Positions 22,525 to 31,279 of a stretch of 64,000 bases of DNA are shown here, piece by piece. The first letter of the stretch is position 1, and the number at the start of each line of letters is the position of its first letter. The notes beneath the pieces are model-generated. The model was not told the DNA's origin, searched no databases, and was given only the letters and a program-made list of their open reading frames with translations. The stretch is taken from the NCBI RefSeq assembly GCF_001571305.1, contig NZ_BCTN01000011.1, positions 95,554 through 159,553 of the forward strand, written 5' to 3'. The DNA is from Erwinia persicina NBRC 102418. GTDB lineage: Bacteria > Pseudomonadota > Gammaproteobacteria > Enterobacterales > Enterobacteriaceae. The position numbers were made by a program, and so were the translations under genes.

Positions 22525-24723
22525 TCAGAATGACATAGTGACGCCCGCATAGTAGGCGCGGCCCGGTTCGTTATAGGTGGAAGCCCCGTCGTTTTCACGG
22601 TAAATCTGCTTATCAAACAGATTACTGACGCCGCCTTTCACACTCAGATCTTTGGTGAACTTATAGTTCATATTCAGACCCACAATGGAATACGCACCAA
22701 TTTCTCTGTTTGACAGCCCGGTGGTGCCCTCAAGGCGGCTTTCAACAAACTCACGCGGTTTCTGGCGTCCGTACAATGTCCAGTTCAGCTCGGTGGAGAA
22801 CTTATCGGTAACCTGATAATCCAGCATCGAGTTGATGGTGTACTTAGGGATGATCGACAGCGGGTTGCCGGTTTTCTTGTCTTTCGACTCCAGCATATAG
22901 GTGGCATTGGTACGCCAGTCGAGCACATCACTTACCACCGGGATCGTCAGGCTGGCTTCCAGACCTTCCACCAGCGCTTTGCCGCCATTTTCCCACTGCA
23001 GGATGTTATAACCGTTGGAGGCCTGCCCGAGCAGGTCAGTGCCGGAGACGATTTTGTTTTTATAGTCGTTGCGGAACCACGTCACACCCGCGGCATAACC
23101 GTCGGCAGCAAACTCCAGCCCCAGCTCTTTATTCACGCTGACTTCCGCGTCCAGATTAGGGTTGCCTAACAGATAGCAGCTGCCGCTGGCAACCGTCGTC
23201 GGGCAGCCATTACCCCGGGTGGCCAGCAGATAGCCTTCGCTTGACTGGTAGAGGTTCGGGGCTTTAAACACCCGAGCAATACCGGCTTTCAGTTTGAACC
23301 TTTCACCCAGATCCTGAGAGAAGTTGAAACTCGGGCTGAAGTTACTGCCAAATTCACTGTGGTGATCAAAACGCAGGCCCGGGATCAGGAAGGTGCCTTC
23401 CCATGGCTGGATATTATCTTCGACGTAGAGTGCGGCCGTGGTCGCGCTGTTCTTGCTGCTGCGACTGGCGGGATCCCCCGACATATCGCCGATGATCACG
23501 CCGCTGGCATCGGTGGCTGACATGGAGGCGCTGTCGTCCAGCTTTTCGTGATTCCACTCAGCGCCGAGGGTCACAGTCTGCTCAATCCAGCGATCCAGCG
23601 GCATATTGGCTTCCGCGCTGGCTCGGTAATTTTCCAGTCGGCTGGTGCTGTACTCATCGCTGTTAATCATCCCTTCCACGCGGCCGGTCGAGCCCTCTTT
23701 CATACGCGTGTTATTGGTTTTTTCGTAATTAAAGGCGAGCTTAGAGTCACCCCATTCCCAGAAGCCGTTATGGGTCAGCCCGTAAGACTGGCGATACAGG
23801 CGGTTGGTCTCGGAACCGTACAGCGAATCAACCAGGCCACCGGGGCTGATATTGCCGTTACTGTACTGGGTATCGCCGGCATAGATATTCCCCTGGCGGC
23901 TGTAGCCGTAGCTGAAATCCACGATCTGCGAGGGGGTCATTTTCCACGACACCAGCGCATTAATATCCTTGTTACGCACCCCTTCACGGCCCGCGGCATA
24001 AGATCCGTTTTGCGCCTGGTTGATATCGGCGGCATCGGCATCGGTTTTGTTGAGGTTACCGTAGAGACGCATGGTCAGCGCGTCACCCGCCAGCGGGCCG
24101 CTCAGGCTGAAGTTGGCCCGTTTAGTGTCACCTTCTTTGCTGTTTTCCGGCTGGTTGGTAAACAGTGACAGGGAGCCGTGCCAGTCTTTGGTCGGGCGTT
24201 TGGTGTGGATATTGATTACGCCGCCGGCAGCCCCTGAACCGTAACGGGCAGCGGCCGGGCCACGCAGTACTTCAATGCGTTCGACCATCTCTGCCGGTAC
24301 CCAGTTGCTGTCGCCGCGGGTATCACGCTCGCCTTTCCAGCTGTAACGCACGGCATTCCGCGAGGTGGTGGGAACGCCATCAATCAGGATCAGCGTGTTT
24401 TCCGGGCCCATGCCGCGAATGTCGATTTGGCGGTTATTGCCCCGGCTGCCGTTAGCGCTGTTGCCGGTCAGGTTCACGCCGGGCATTTTGCGGATGATGT
24501 CGGATAAATCGTTAACGGGCGGATTCTTCGCGATATCCTCTGCCGTGATGATAGAGACCCCAGGCTGTTGTTTTAACTCCTGTTCTGCTGTTTTCTGTAC
24601 CAGCAGTACATCCTCCACTTCACTGGCGGCGGCGGTATCGTCATCGGCGCTGGCCGTCCCGGCCAGCGTGGCAGTCAGTAAAAGTGCCAGAGGGTGTAAT
24701 CGAAAGCGTCCGTTCCTGTTCAT
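22525..24723 (-). CDS. TonB-dependent catecholate siderophore receptor (FepA/PfeA type)
   Basis: This 732-residue outer-membrane receptor has a signal peptide (cleaved near ASA-DD at residue 26), a TonB-box region around VEDVLLVQKTAEQ, a plug (RGMGPENTLILIDGVPTTSR; ERIEVLRGPAAARYGSGAAG) and a 22-strand barrel closing with AYYAGVTMSF. Many blocks agree with E. coli FepA, including GERDTRGD, AGREGVRNKDIN, YSRQGNIYAGDTQ, GVTWFRNDYKNKI and LSIIPKYTINS. It lacks an STN domain, so it is a plain receptor. The likely ligands are enterobactin or related catecholates. It is divergent from a siderophore ABC transporter operon and shares a strong Fur palindrome with it. It could equally be the PfeA, VctA or IrgA orthologue. 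Confidence 0.9.
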   Translation of the reverse strand: MNRNGRFRLHPLALLLTATLAGTASADDDTAAASEVEDVLLVQKTAEQELKQQPGVSIITAEDIAKNPPVNDLSDIIRKMPGVNLTGNSANGSRGNNRQIDIRGMGPENTLILIDGVPTTSRNAVRYSWKGERDTRGDSNWVPAEMVERIEVLRGPAAARYGSGAAGGVINIHTKRPTKDWHGSLSLFTNQPENSKEGDTKRANFSLSGPLAGDALTMRLYGNLNKTDADAADINQAQNGSYAAGREGVRNKDINALVSWKMTPSQIVDFSYGYSRQGNIYAGDTQYSNGNISPGGLVDSLYGSETNRLYRQSYGLTHNGFWEWGDSKLAFNYEKTNNTRMKEGSTGRVEGMINSDEYSTSRLENYRASAEANMPLDRWIEQTVTLGAEWNHEKLDDSASMSATDASGVIIGDMSGDPASRSSKNSATTAALYVEDNIQPWEGTFLIPGLRFDHHSEFGSNFSPSFNFSQDLGERFKLKAGIARVFKAPNLYQSSEGYLLATRGNGCPTTVASGSCYLLGNPNLDAEVSVNKELGLEFAADGYAAGVTWFRNDYKNKIVSGTDLLGQASNGYNILQWENGGKALVEGLEASLTIPVVSDVLDWRTNATYMLESKDKKTGNPLSIIPKYTINSMLDYQVTDKFSTELNWTLYGRQKPREFVESRLEGTTGLSNREIGAYSIVGLNMNYKFTKDLSVKGGVSNLFDKQIYRENDGASTYNEPGRAYYAGVTMSF

Positions 24724-25069
24724 TGCATCATCTCAAAGTGTTTGGTGTTGTAAGAGAATGTGCATGATAACGATAATTGTTATCATTTCTATGGCGGAAG
24801 CAACGAATCCTTAAAATCTCCACAATTGGCCACTTTTGTCAGAAAAAGTCAGCGCTCAGATTTTAGTTGATATTATACAATGTTTTAGGTTTTCCATATT
24901 TACTTCACAATCTGCTTATTTGGCACCGATTGTGAAAGCTGGATGTTTTATGAACACTCTGTGCCATGTTCTGTCTACCCATCCCGCCGCTCAGTCGTTA
25001 TTATCCCGCAACAAAATCAAACGCGAATCGTTCTCATTTTTGCTACTTATCTGATTCTCAGGAGAGAAA
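24724..25069. other. Divergent iron-regulated control region
   Basis: These 346 bases separate the receptor gene from the rightward siderophore ABC operon. They are A/T-rich and hold one strong Fur palindrome near the receptor gene. A second, weaker Fur-like stretch lies close to the ABC operon start but does not meet a strict match. No gene is supported. Confidence 0.7.
24765..24785. promoter_or_regulatory. Strong Fur box
   Basis: TGATAAC at 24765-24771 and GTTATCA at 24779-24785 form a perfect palindrome around GATAATT, giving three overlapping Fur hexamers. The centre is about 50 bases ahead of the receptor start codon. Confidence 0.88.
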
Positions 25070-26011
25070 ATGCGCTTCCCTCAGGCTTTCGCTTTAACGC
25101 TGTGTTCCGCTCTGCTGGCCATGACCCCCGCGGCCTTTGCAGCAGAGGCGTCCGTGCTGTCAATCGTTCATGCGCAGGGCACCACGGAAGTGCCGAAAAA
25201 TCCGCAGCGTGTGGTGATCCTCAGCCCGGCCACGCTGGATATTGCTGATGCCCTGGGGATTAACCCGATGGGTGTGCCACAAACCAGCGCGCACTATCCG
25301 CAGCATCTGGCGAAGTACAACGGCAAGGCGTATCTGAATGCCGGCACGCTGTTCGAACCCAACTTTGAAGCCCTGAGCAATGCCAGACCCGATCTGATTC
25401 TGGCCGGTGCCCGCGCCCACGATGCCTATAGCAAGCTGAGTGAAATTGCCCCGACAGTCTCGCTGGATCTCGACCCGAAACATTTTGTGCAGAGTCTGAC
25501 TGAACGCACGGAGCAGTTAGGTAAGCTGTTCGGTAAAGAAGAAAAAGCCCGGCAGGTTTTGGCGGCGTTTAACGCGCAGATAGCCGACGTGCGTAAGGAG
25601 TCAGCCACTGCCGGTAGCGCCATGATGCTGATGATCAACGGCGGTAAGATTAGCGCCCATTCGCCAGGTTCGCGCTTTGGTTTTATCTATGACGTGCTGG
25701 GCTTTAAACCCGCTACCGCTTTCCCGGAAACGGGCAAACACGGTAACGCCGTGTCGCCTGAATTCATTATGGAAGCTAACCCGGACTGGCTGTTTGTGCT
25801 GGATCGTGACAGCGCGATTGGCCGCAAAGAGGGCGAGTCAGCGCAGCAGGTGCTGGATAACCCGCTGGTGCGTAAAACCAACGCCTGGAAAAAACAGCAG
25901 GTGGTGTACCTGGATTCCGGTTCGCTGTATATCGCCGGTGGCATTCAGAGTTACAGCAATCTGATGACTCAGGTGAAGCAGGTGCTGGATAAAACGAAAA
26001 CACAGCCGTAA
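25070..26011 (+). CDS. Siderophore ABC transporter binding protein (CeuE/FatB/VctP type)
   Basis: This 313-residue exported binding protein has a clear signal peptide (ALLAMTPAAFA-AEA, cleavage near residue 25). It then shows the class III fold with NPQRVVILSPATLDIADALG, GTLFEPNFEALSNARPDLIL, and the SPGSRFGFIYDVLGFKP segment that is characteristic of the CeuE/FatB/VctP group that binds ferric catecholates and their breakdown products. The ribosome site AGGAGA is strong. It leads a four-gene operon and is divergent from the FepA-like receptor, so the two halves probably move the same siderophore. An incomplete-enterobactin or linear catechol ligand is likely but not proven. Confidence 0.88.
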   Translation: MRFPQAFALTLCSALLAMTPAAFAAEASVLSIVHAQGTTEVPKNPQRVVILSPATLDIADALGINPMGVPQTSAHYPQHLAKYNGKAYLNAGTLFEPNFEALSNARPDLILAGARAHDAYSKLSEIAPTVSLDLDPKHFVQSLTERTEQLGKLFGKEEKARQVLAAFNAQIADVRKESATAGSAMMLMINGGKISAHSPGSRFGFIYDVLGFKPATAFPETGKHGNAVSPEFIMEANPDWLFVLDRDSAIGRKEGESAQQVLDNPLVRKTNAWKKQQVVYLDSGSLYIAGGIQSYSNLMTQVKQVLDKTKTQP

Positions 26012-26971
26012 ATGAAATCTGTTGCCTTTGTTGCAGGCCTGGCATTGCTGCTGGGCCTGATGGCGTGCAGCCTGTTTGTTGGCGTCAGCCGCGTCACGCT
26101 GGCCAGCCTGTGGTCGGACCCGGAGATGCGCGAGATCCTGATGATCAGCCGCTTTCCGCGTACCGCTGCGCTGCTGCTGGCGGGCAGTGCGATGAGCGTG
26201 GCGGGGCTGATGATGCAGATGCTGACGCAGAACCGTTTTGTTGAGCCTTCGGTGGTCGGCACCACGCAGTCTGCCAGCCTGGGACTGTTGCTGGTGATGA
26301 TCGTCAGCCCGGCGGCGCCGATCATGCTGAAAATGGGCGTTGCCACGCTGTTCGCCCTCGGCGGTACCGCACTCTTTATGCTGCTGATCCAGCGTATCCG
26401 CATGAAATCCTCTCTGATGGTCCCGCTGGCCGGCATTATGCTGGGGGCGGTGTTCAGCTCGGTCACCACTTTCCTTGCGATGAAATTTGACCTGCTACAG
26501 TCGCTGGGCGGCTGGGAGTCCGGCGATTTTTCCAGCGTGATGCAGGGGCGCTATGAACTGCTGTGGGGCGTGGGGGCGATTACGCTGCTGGCGGCAGTGA
26601 TTGCCGACCGCTTTACGGTCGCGGGAATGGGGCGTGACTTTTCGGTTAACGTCGGGCTGCGCTATCACCGCGTGATGCTCACCGGTATGGCGATGATCGC
26701 CATGATCAGCGGCGTAGTGATTGTGGTGGTCGGCGTGCTGCCTTTCCTTGGCCTGATCGTGCCCAACATTGTCAGCCTGGCGCTGGGCGATAACCTGCGC
26801 CGTACCGTGCCGTGGGTGGCGCTGGTGGGCGCAGTGCTGGTGATCGCCTGCGATATCGCCGGCCGTCTGATTATTCATCCGTTTGAGATCCCCGTCAGCG
26901 CGCTGCTTGGTGTGATGGGGGCGGCGATCTTCCTGGTGCTGATTGTGAGGTCGAAACGCCATGCGCACTGA
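26012..26971 (+). CDS. Siderophore ABC permease, first subunit (CeuB/FatD/VctD type)
   Basis: This 319-residue FecCD-family permease has about nine membrane helices. Family marks are SRFPRTAALLLAGSAMSVAG and the VEPSVVGTTQSASLGLL loop, where most family members have NPLASP-type sequences; the NRFVEPS variant is typical of the CeuB/FatD branch. The ATPase contact region near PNIVSLALGDNLRRTVP is intact. Its ATG directly follows the stop of the binding-protein gene with no visible ribosome site, so translation is coupled. Confidence 0.88.
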   Translation: MKSVAFVAGLALLLGLMACSLFVGVSRVTLASLWSDPEMREILMISRFPRTAALLLAGSAMSVAGLMMQMLTQNRFVEPSVVGTTQSASLGLLLVMIVSPAAPIMLKMGVATLFALGGTALFMLLIQRIRMKSSLMVPLAGIMLGAVFSSVTTFLAMKFDLLQSLGGWESGDFSSVMQGRYELLWGVGAITLLAAVIADRFTVAGMGRDFSVNVGLRYHRVMLTGMAMIAMISGVVIVVVGVLPFLGLIVPNIVSLALGDNLRRTVPWVALVGAVLVIACDIAGRLIIHPFEIPVSALLGVMGAAIFLVLIVRSKRHAH

Positions 26972-27926
26972 TCTGTCACTGTCGCCGGGTCAGCGTCTGC
27001 TGCTGCTTGCCGGGCTGCTGCTGGCGCTGATGACGCTGTTTATGACCCTCGATCTGCACGGGAATATCGCCTATATCCTGCGGCATCGCGGGCAGATCCT
27101 CGCCACCATGATGCTGGTCGGCTTTGCTGCCGGCATCAGTACTTTGCTGTTCCAGACCCTGACCCGTAACCGCATACTGACCCCGTCGGTGATGGGGCTG
27201 GAGTCGCTGTTTGTGCTGATGCAGACGCTGCTGATCTTTGCGCTGGATGTCGGCGGGCTGAATATGCTGGGCAGCGTGGGACGCTTTGTGGCAGAAAGTA
27301 CGCTGCTGGTACTGTTTGCCACGCTGCTGTACCGCTGGCTGCTGGGCGGAGCCGGGCTGGATCTGCACCGGGTGCTGCTGATTGGTCTGGTGTGCGGCAC
27401 GCTGTTCCGTAGTGTTTCCGGGCTGATGCAGCGGCTGATGGAACCCGGCGAGTTTGCCGTGTTGCAGAGCCGGATTTTTGCCACCTTTACCCGCGCCGAC
27501 AGTGATGTGCTGCTGATCTCGTCGCTGGTGATTGCGCTGGTGACGTTGCTGGTGTGGCGACTGCGCCACCGTCTGGATGTGATGGCGCTGGGGCCGGACA
27601 GCGCCATTGCGCTCGGCATTGCCTGGCAGCGCCACGTGACCGGTCTGCTGCTGCTGATTTCGCTGCTGGTGGCGGTATCGACCGCACTGGTGGGGCCGAT
27701 GATGTTCCTCGGTCTGCTGATCGTTAACCTCGCTTATCCGCTGATTGGCTCGTGGCGTCACGGCTACCTGCTGCCCGGCTGCGTGCTGATCGGCATGATT
27801 ACGCTGGTGGGCGGGCAGCTGATCCTCGAACGGCTGCTGAATATGGCCGGTACTCTGTCGGTGGTGATTGAGTTCAGCGGCGGCGCATTGTTCATCTGGT
27901 TACTGCTGAGAAAGGGCGCAAAGTGA
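26961..27926 (+). CDS. Siderophore ABC permease, second subunit (CeuC/FatC/VctG type)
   Basis: This 321-residue FecCD-family permease partner starts 11 bases inside the preceding gene. It carries the branch-specific TRNRILTPSVMGLESLFVLMQT loop and a VNLAYPLIGSWRHGYLLPG segment in the place of the ATPase contact. It would pair with the product of the preceding gene to form a heterodimeric channel. The overlaps on both sides show one polycistronic unit. Confidence 0.88.
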   Translation: MRTDLSLSPGQRLLLLAGLLLALMTLFMTLDLHGNIAYILRHRGQILATMMLVGFAAGISTLLFQTLTRNRILTPSVMGLESLFVLMQTLLIFALDVGGLNMLGSVGRFVAESTLLVLFATLLYRWLLGGAGLDLHRVLLIGLVCGTLFRSVSGLMQRLMEPGEFAVLQSRIFATFTRADSDVLLISSLVIALVTLLVWRLRHRLDVMALGPDSAIALGIAWQRHVTGLLLLISLLVAVSTALVGPMMFLGLLIVNLAYPLIGSWRHGYLLPGCVLIGMITLVGGQLILERLLNMAGTLSVVIEFSGGALFIWLLLRKGAK

Positions 27927-28681
27927 TTGAAATTAAGCACGTTAGCAAAGGCTATGATAACCAGCCGGTATTGCAGGATATCTGCGAAACACTGCCATCG
28001 TCGGGTATCACCTCGATTATCGGGCCGAACGGCGCGGGAAAATCCACGCTGCTGTCGGTGATCAGCCGCCTGTTAAAAGCGGACAGCGGTGAGGTGAAGG
28101 TCGATGCGCTGGACGTCAGTGAGGCCAACAGTGAGAAGCTGGCGAAAGTGCTGTCGGTGCTGCGCCAGGAGAACCACTTTACCAGCCGCCTGACGGTGTG
28201 GGACCTGGTGAGCTTTGGCCGCTATCCCTACAGCAAAGGCCGCCTGACGGAACAGGATCGCCAGCATATTGAGCAGTCGCTGGCGTTCCTGGCGCTGGTG
28301 CCGTTGCGCAACCGCTACCTCGATGAACTGTCCGGCGGGCAGCGTCAGCGCGCGTTTGTGGCAATGGTGCTGTGTCAGGATACTCAGTATGTGCTGCTGG
28401 ACGAGCCGCTGAACAATCTGGATATGAAGCACAGTGTGGCAATGATGAAGCAGCTCAGACGCGCCGCCGATCAGTTGGAGAAGTCGATTGTGCTGGTGAT
28501 CCACGATATTAACTTTGCCTCGGCGTACTCCGACCATATTCTGGCGATGAAGGACGGCAGGGTTGTGTTTCGCGGCACGCCGGAGCAGGTAATGGTGCCG
28601 GAGGTGATTGAACAGATCTTCGATCTGCCGGTGACCGTTGAGCAGGTCAATGGCCAGCGTATAGCGATGTATTACCGCTAA
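27923..28681 (+). CDS. Siderophore ABC transporter ATPase (CeuD/FatE/VctC type)
   Basis: This 252-residue ATPase starts with GTG and overlaps the second permease by four bases. Walker A is GPNGAGKST at about residues 34-42, the signature is LSGGQRQRAF, Walker B is YVLLDEPLNNLD, and the switch histidine is in VLVIHDINFA. It closes the four-gene operon. No clear terminator follows; a 280-base gap leads to the amino-sugar cluster. Confidence 0.9.
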   Translation: MIEIKHVSKGYDNQPVLQDICETLPSSGITSIIGPNGAGKSTLLSVISRLLKADSGEVKVDALDVSEANSEKLAKVLSVLRQENHFTSRLTVWDLVSFGRYPYSKGRLTEQDRQHIEQSLAFLALVPLRNRYLDELSGGQRQRAFVAMVLCQDTQYVLLDEPLNNLDMKHSVAMMKQLRRAADQLEKSIVLVIHDINFASAYSDHILAMKDGRVVFRGTPEQVMVPEVIEQIFDLPVTVEQVNGQRIAMYYR

Positions 28682-28878
28682 AAAGCAGGAAACGGTTTGG
28701 AATGACCCAATACGGCAAGCCTTGCTGATATCCGCCCCTGTTGCTGCACTAAAAACTGAGTTACAAGATATTACCCCTATCACATTCATAACAAAGTCCT
28801 ATGAGCAGTGAGGGGGTAAATAAAAAGCTTCGTGATCCTGTTCGCATATTGTTGCCCTTTTACCGTGCTAGGCTTTTA

Positions 28879-28899
28879 TTAGTCCTTAGTTAGGACTAA
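28879..28899 (+). promoter_or_regulatory. Palindromic operator-like site ahead of the amino-sugar cluster
   Basis: TTAGTCC at 28879-28885 and GGACTAA at 28893-28899 form perfect seven-base arms around TTAGTTA. A promoter-like TTGCCC at 28852-28857 with TTTATT at 28875-28880 (17-base spacer) would put the palindrome at the transcription start, a repressor position. The ROK regulator encoded at the end of the cluster is the natural candidate to bind it, though the site does not look like the E. coli NagC or Mlc consensus. Confidence 0.5.
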
Positions 28900-28961
28900 A
28901 TAGGTGACCGGCAGCTTTCCCGCCGGACTTCGACCATGCAGCCTTGCTTCCGGAGTTAACG

Positions 28962-30485
28962 ATGAACGGGATAGACTATTTTGTCATGGCGCTGTATGCG
29001 CTTATGATTGTTATGATCACGCTGTGGTCCATGCGTAAAGTAGGAAGTACGAAAGATTTCTTTGCTGCCGGAGGAAAGATGCCCTGGTGGCTTTCCGGTA
29101 TCTCACACCATATGTCCGGCTATAGCGCGGCGGTATTTGTGGCCTATGCCGCAGTTGCTTACAAGTTTGGGCTGACCATCTATTTCTGGTGGGCGCTGCC
29201 CATTTCTATTGCCGTATTTATTGGTTCGGTTATTTTTGCACCGCGCTGGGCGCGTCTGCGTATCCATATGAATATCGAATCACCGATGGAATATCTTGCA
29301 ACGCGTTATAACGTGCCAACCCAGCAAGTTCTGGCCTGGAGTGGCGTGCTGCTAAAGACCTTCGATGTCGGCGCTAAGTGGGCCGCTATCGCCATTATTA
29401 TCAATGTATTTACCGGGCTTGATCCTGTCGTGGGTATTGCTGTTTCCGGCTTGTTGTGCCTGTTTTATACCGTTCTCGGCGGGCTATGGGCCGATGCTTG
29501 TAACGATTTTGGCCAGTTTATTGTCCAGTTTATTGCCGCCACTGTCATGGTGGCCGCCGTCGCATTTCATCTTGGTGGTTTCAGTAACCTGCTGACTATC
29601 TGGGACCGATTACCGGCAGGGCATACCGATATTATTGTTGAACCCTATTCAACGGGATTTATTCTGGCTTACTTTGTTATTTACACTCTGAGTTATAATG
29701 GCGGCACCTGGAATCTGGCGCAGCGATTTATTGCTTCGCCCCGTGGTAAAGATGCCCGCAAAGCCGCATTGCTTTCATCTGTTTTGTATCTTGTCTGGCC
29801 GCTGATTCTTTTTTATCCCATGTGGGCAGCACCACTGTTGTTCCCGGATATCCCTGACCCTTCGCAGTCTTATTCCATCATGGCCATGCAGTTACTGCCA
29901 AACGGTCTGATTGGCCTGGTGTTGGTGGCGATGTTTACACACACCTTATCGATGACGTCCTCGGACTCTAATGCCATTACTGCTGTGGTAACCCGCGATA
30001 TTCTGCCGATACTGTTGCCGAAAAAATTTGGTAACGGGCAGTCTTCACTTCTGGTCGCGCGGATAACTATTGTGTTGTTTATTCTGATCACGCTGCTGAT
30101 TGCCGCCAACGCCAGCCGCTTTGGTGGAGTCCTGTCATTATTAATTGTCTGGTTTGGCGGGCTTGTCGGGCCGATATCTATTCCGATGTTACTTGGCCTG
30201 CTGCCGTGGTTCCGTAAATGCAACTCGACGGCGGCAATATCCTCATGGGTATTCGGTGTCACTGCCTTTTTCCTGGTGAAGTTTGTAATTCCAGATATGA
30301 GCACAGCTCAGGTCGTGGCTATTCCGGTATTGCTGTCATTGGCTGTCTATACGCTTGGGGGGTTCCTCCGTCGCAGCCCGGTAAGTGCAGAGGTGGATAA
30401 TTTGCTAAATGCATTAAATCAGGATCAGGCCGATGATTTCTCTGCGCTAAAAAATAAACCCATTTATCAACACGAGTCCAAATGA
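28962..30485 (+). CDS. Sodium:solute symporter, probably for an amino sugar
   Basis: This 507-residue permease of the SSS family (sodium-coupled uptake) has about thirteen helices. Family marks are DFFAAGGKMPWWLSGISHHM near the start and the GLWADACNDFGQFIVQF region in the middle. The ATG at 28962 with CGGAG upstream is preferred over a TTG at 28944. The stop overlaps the next gene region, and the following genes encode NagB-like and NagA-like enzymes, so the substrate is inferred to be N-acetylglucosamine or a relative. The symporter does not phosphorylate its cargo, unlike the usual enterobacterial PTS route. Base composition is visibly more A/T-rich than the flanking iron operons, suggesting acquisition. 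Confidence 0.85.
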   Translation: MNGIDYFVMALYALMIVMITLWSMRKVGSTKDFFAAGGKMPWWLSGISHHMSGYSAAVFVAYAAVAYKFGLTIYFWWALPISIAVFIGSVIFAPRWARLRIHMNIESPMEYLATRYNVPTQQVLAWSGVLLKTFDVGAKWAAIAIIINVFTGLDPVVGIAVSGLLCLFYTVLGGLWADACNDFGQFIVQFIAATVMVAAVAFHLGGFSNLLTIWDRLPAGHTDIIVEPYSTGFILAYFVIYTLSYNGGTWNLAQRFIASPRGKDARKAALLSSVLYLVWPLILFYPMWAAPLLFPDIPDPSQSYSIMAMQLLPNGLIGLVLVAMFTHTLSMTSSDSNAITAVVTRDILPILLPKKFGNGQSSLLVARITIVLFILITLLIAANASRFGGVLSLLIVWFGGLVGPISIPMLLGLLPWFRKCNSTAAISSWVFGVTAFFLVKFVIPDMSTAQVVAIPVLLSLAVYTLGGFLRRSPVSAEVDNLLNALNQDQADDFSALKNKPIYQHESK

Positions 30486-30502
30486 ATACAGGATGTAATG
30501 CT

Positions 30503-31279
30503 ATGACAACACCTGGCTATATTAAACATGTTGAGCATCTGACCGTTGAAGTTTTCGCTACCCGGCAACAAATGGGGCAAGCCGCCGCTGCGGCTGCGGC
30601 ACAACATTTAAGGCAACTACTTAGTCAGCAAAATAATGTGCGAATTGTTTTTGCCGCTGCGCCATCACAAAATGCGTTTCTGGCACATCTGTCACGAGCA
30701 GAGGGGATCGACTGGCGTCGGGTTGTGGCTTTCCATATGGACGAATATATTGGGTTACCTGAACATTCGCCGGCACTGTTTCGCCACTACCTGGCGCATC
30801 ATTTATTTGATACGGTGCGGCCAGGTAGGGTGTATTACATTCCTGCATCTGGCGATCCTCAACGGGTGTGTGAGCAGTACGCCATGCTGTTGCAACAGGC
30901 ACCTGTTGATATGGTCTGCCTGGGTATTGGCGAAAATGGTCACCTGGCATTTAACGATCCACCGGTGGCTGATTTTAACGACAGGGAGGCGATGAAAGTC
31001 GTTGAACTGGATTTATCATGCCGTCAGCAGCAGGTAAACGATGGCTGTTTTGCTTCGCTGGATGAAGTGCCTGTCCATGCTTTAACTCTCACGATTCCAA
31101 CCCTGATGGCAGCCCGGCGTTTGTTTTGTATCGTACCCGGTAAAAATAAGCGTAATGCCATTGTTCAAACGCTGAACTCACCCCAGTCTGTGGCTTGCCC
31201 TGCCACCATTTTACGCAGCCATCCTGCCTGTACGCTATATACCGATATTGCGGGTTATGGGGAATTGCCACATGAGTGA
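30503..31279 (+). CDS. Glucosamine-6-phosphate deaminase-like enzyme (NagB family)
   Basis: This protein of about 258 residues would convert glucosamine-6-phosphate to fructose-6-phosphate and ammonia. The catalytic landmarks of NagB are visible: the HMDEYIGLP segment with its general-base aspartate, and the GIGENGHLAFNDP segment with the ring-opening histidine. It diverges clearly from housekeeping NagB; for example the usual TGGTP sugar-phosphate loop is replaced by AAAPSQN, so its activity or substrate may differ. The start is uncertain: an ATG at 30482 overlaps the symporter stop (ATGA), but the ATG at 30503 has a better-placed AGGA. It overlaps the next gene by eight bases. Confidence 0.82.
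   Translation: MTTPGYIKHVEHLTVEVFATRQQMGQAAAAAAAQHLRQLLSQQNNVRIVFAAAPSQNAFLAHLSRAEGIDWRRVVAFHMDEYIGLPEHSPALFRHYLAHHLFDTVRPGRVYYIPASGDPQRVCEQYAMLLQQAPVDMVCLGIGENGHLAFNDPPVADFNDREAMKVVELDLSCRQQQVNDGCFASLDEVPVHALTLTIPTLMAARRLFCIVPGKNKRNAIVQTLNSPQSVACPATILRSHPACTLYTDIAGYGELPHE

Noticed and set aside
22293..22616. A 107-codon leftward frame across the large inverted repeat
   Set aside because: It overlaps the receptor gene, is formed largely by the repeat arms and has no ribosome site.
25024..25042. Second Fur box near the siderophore ABC operon
   Set aside because: Only about 11 of 19 positions fit the consensus, which is near what chance gives in A/T-rich DNA.
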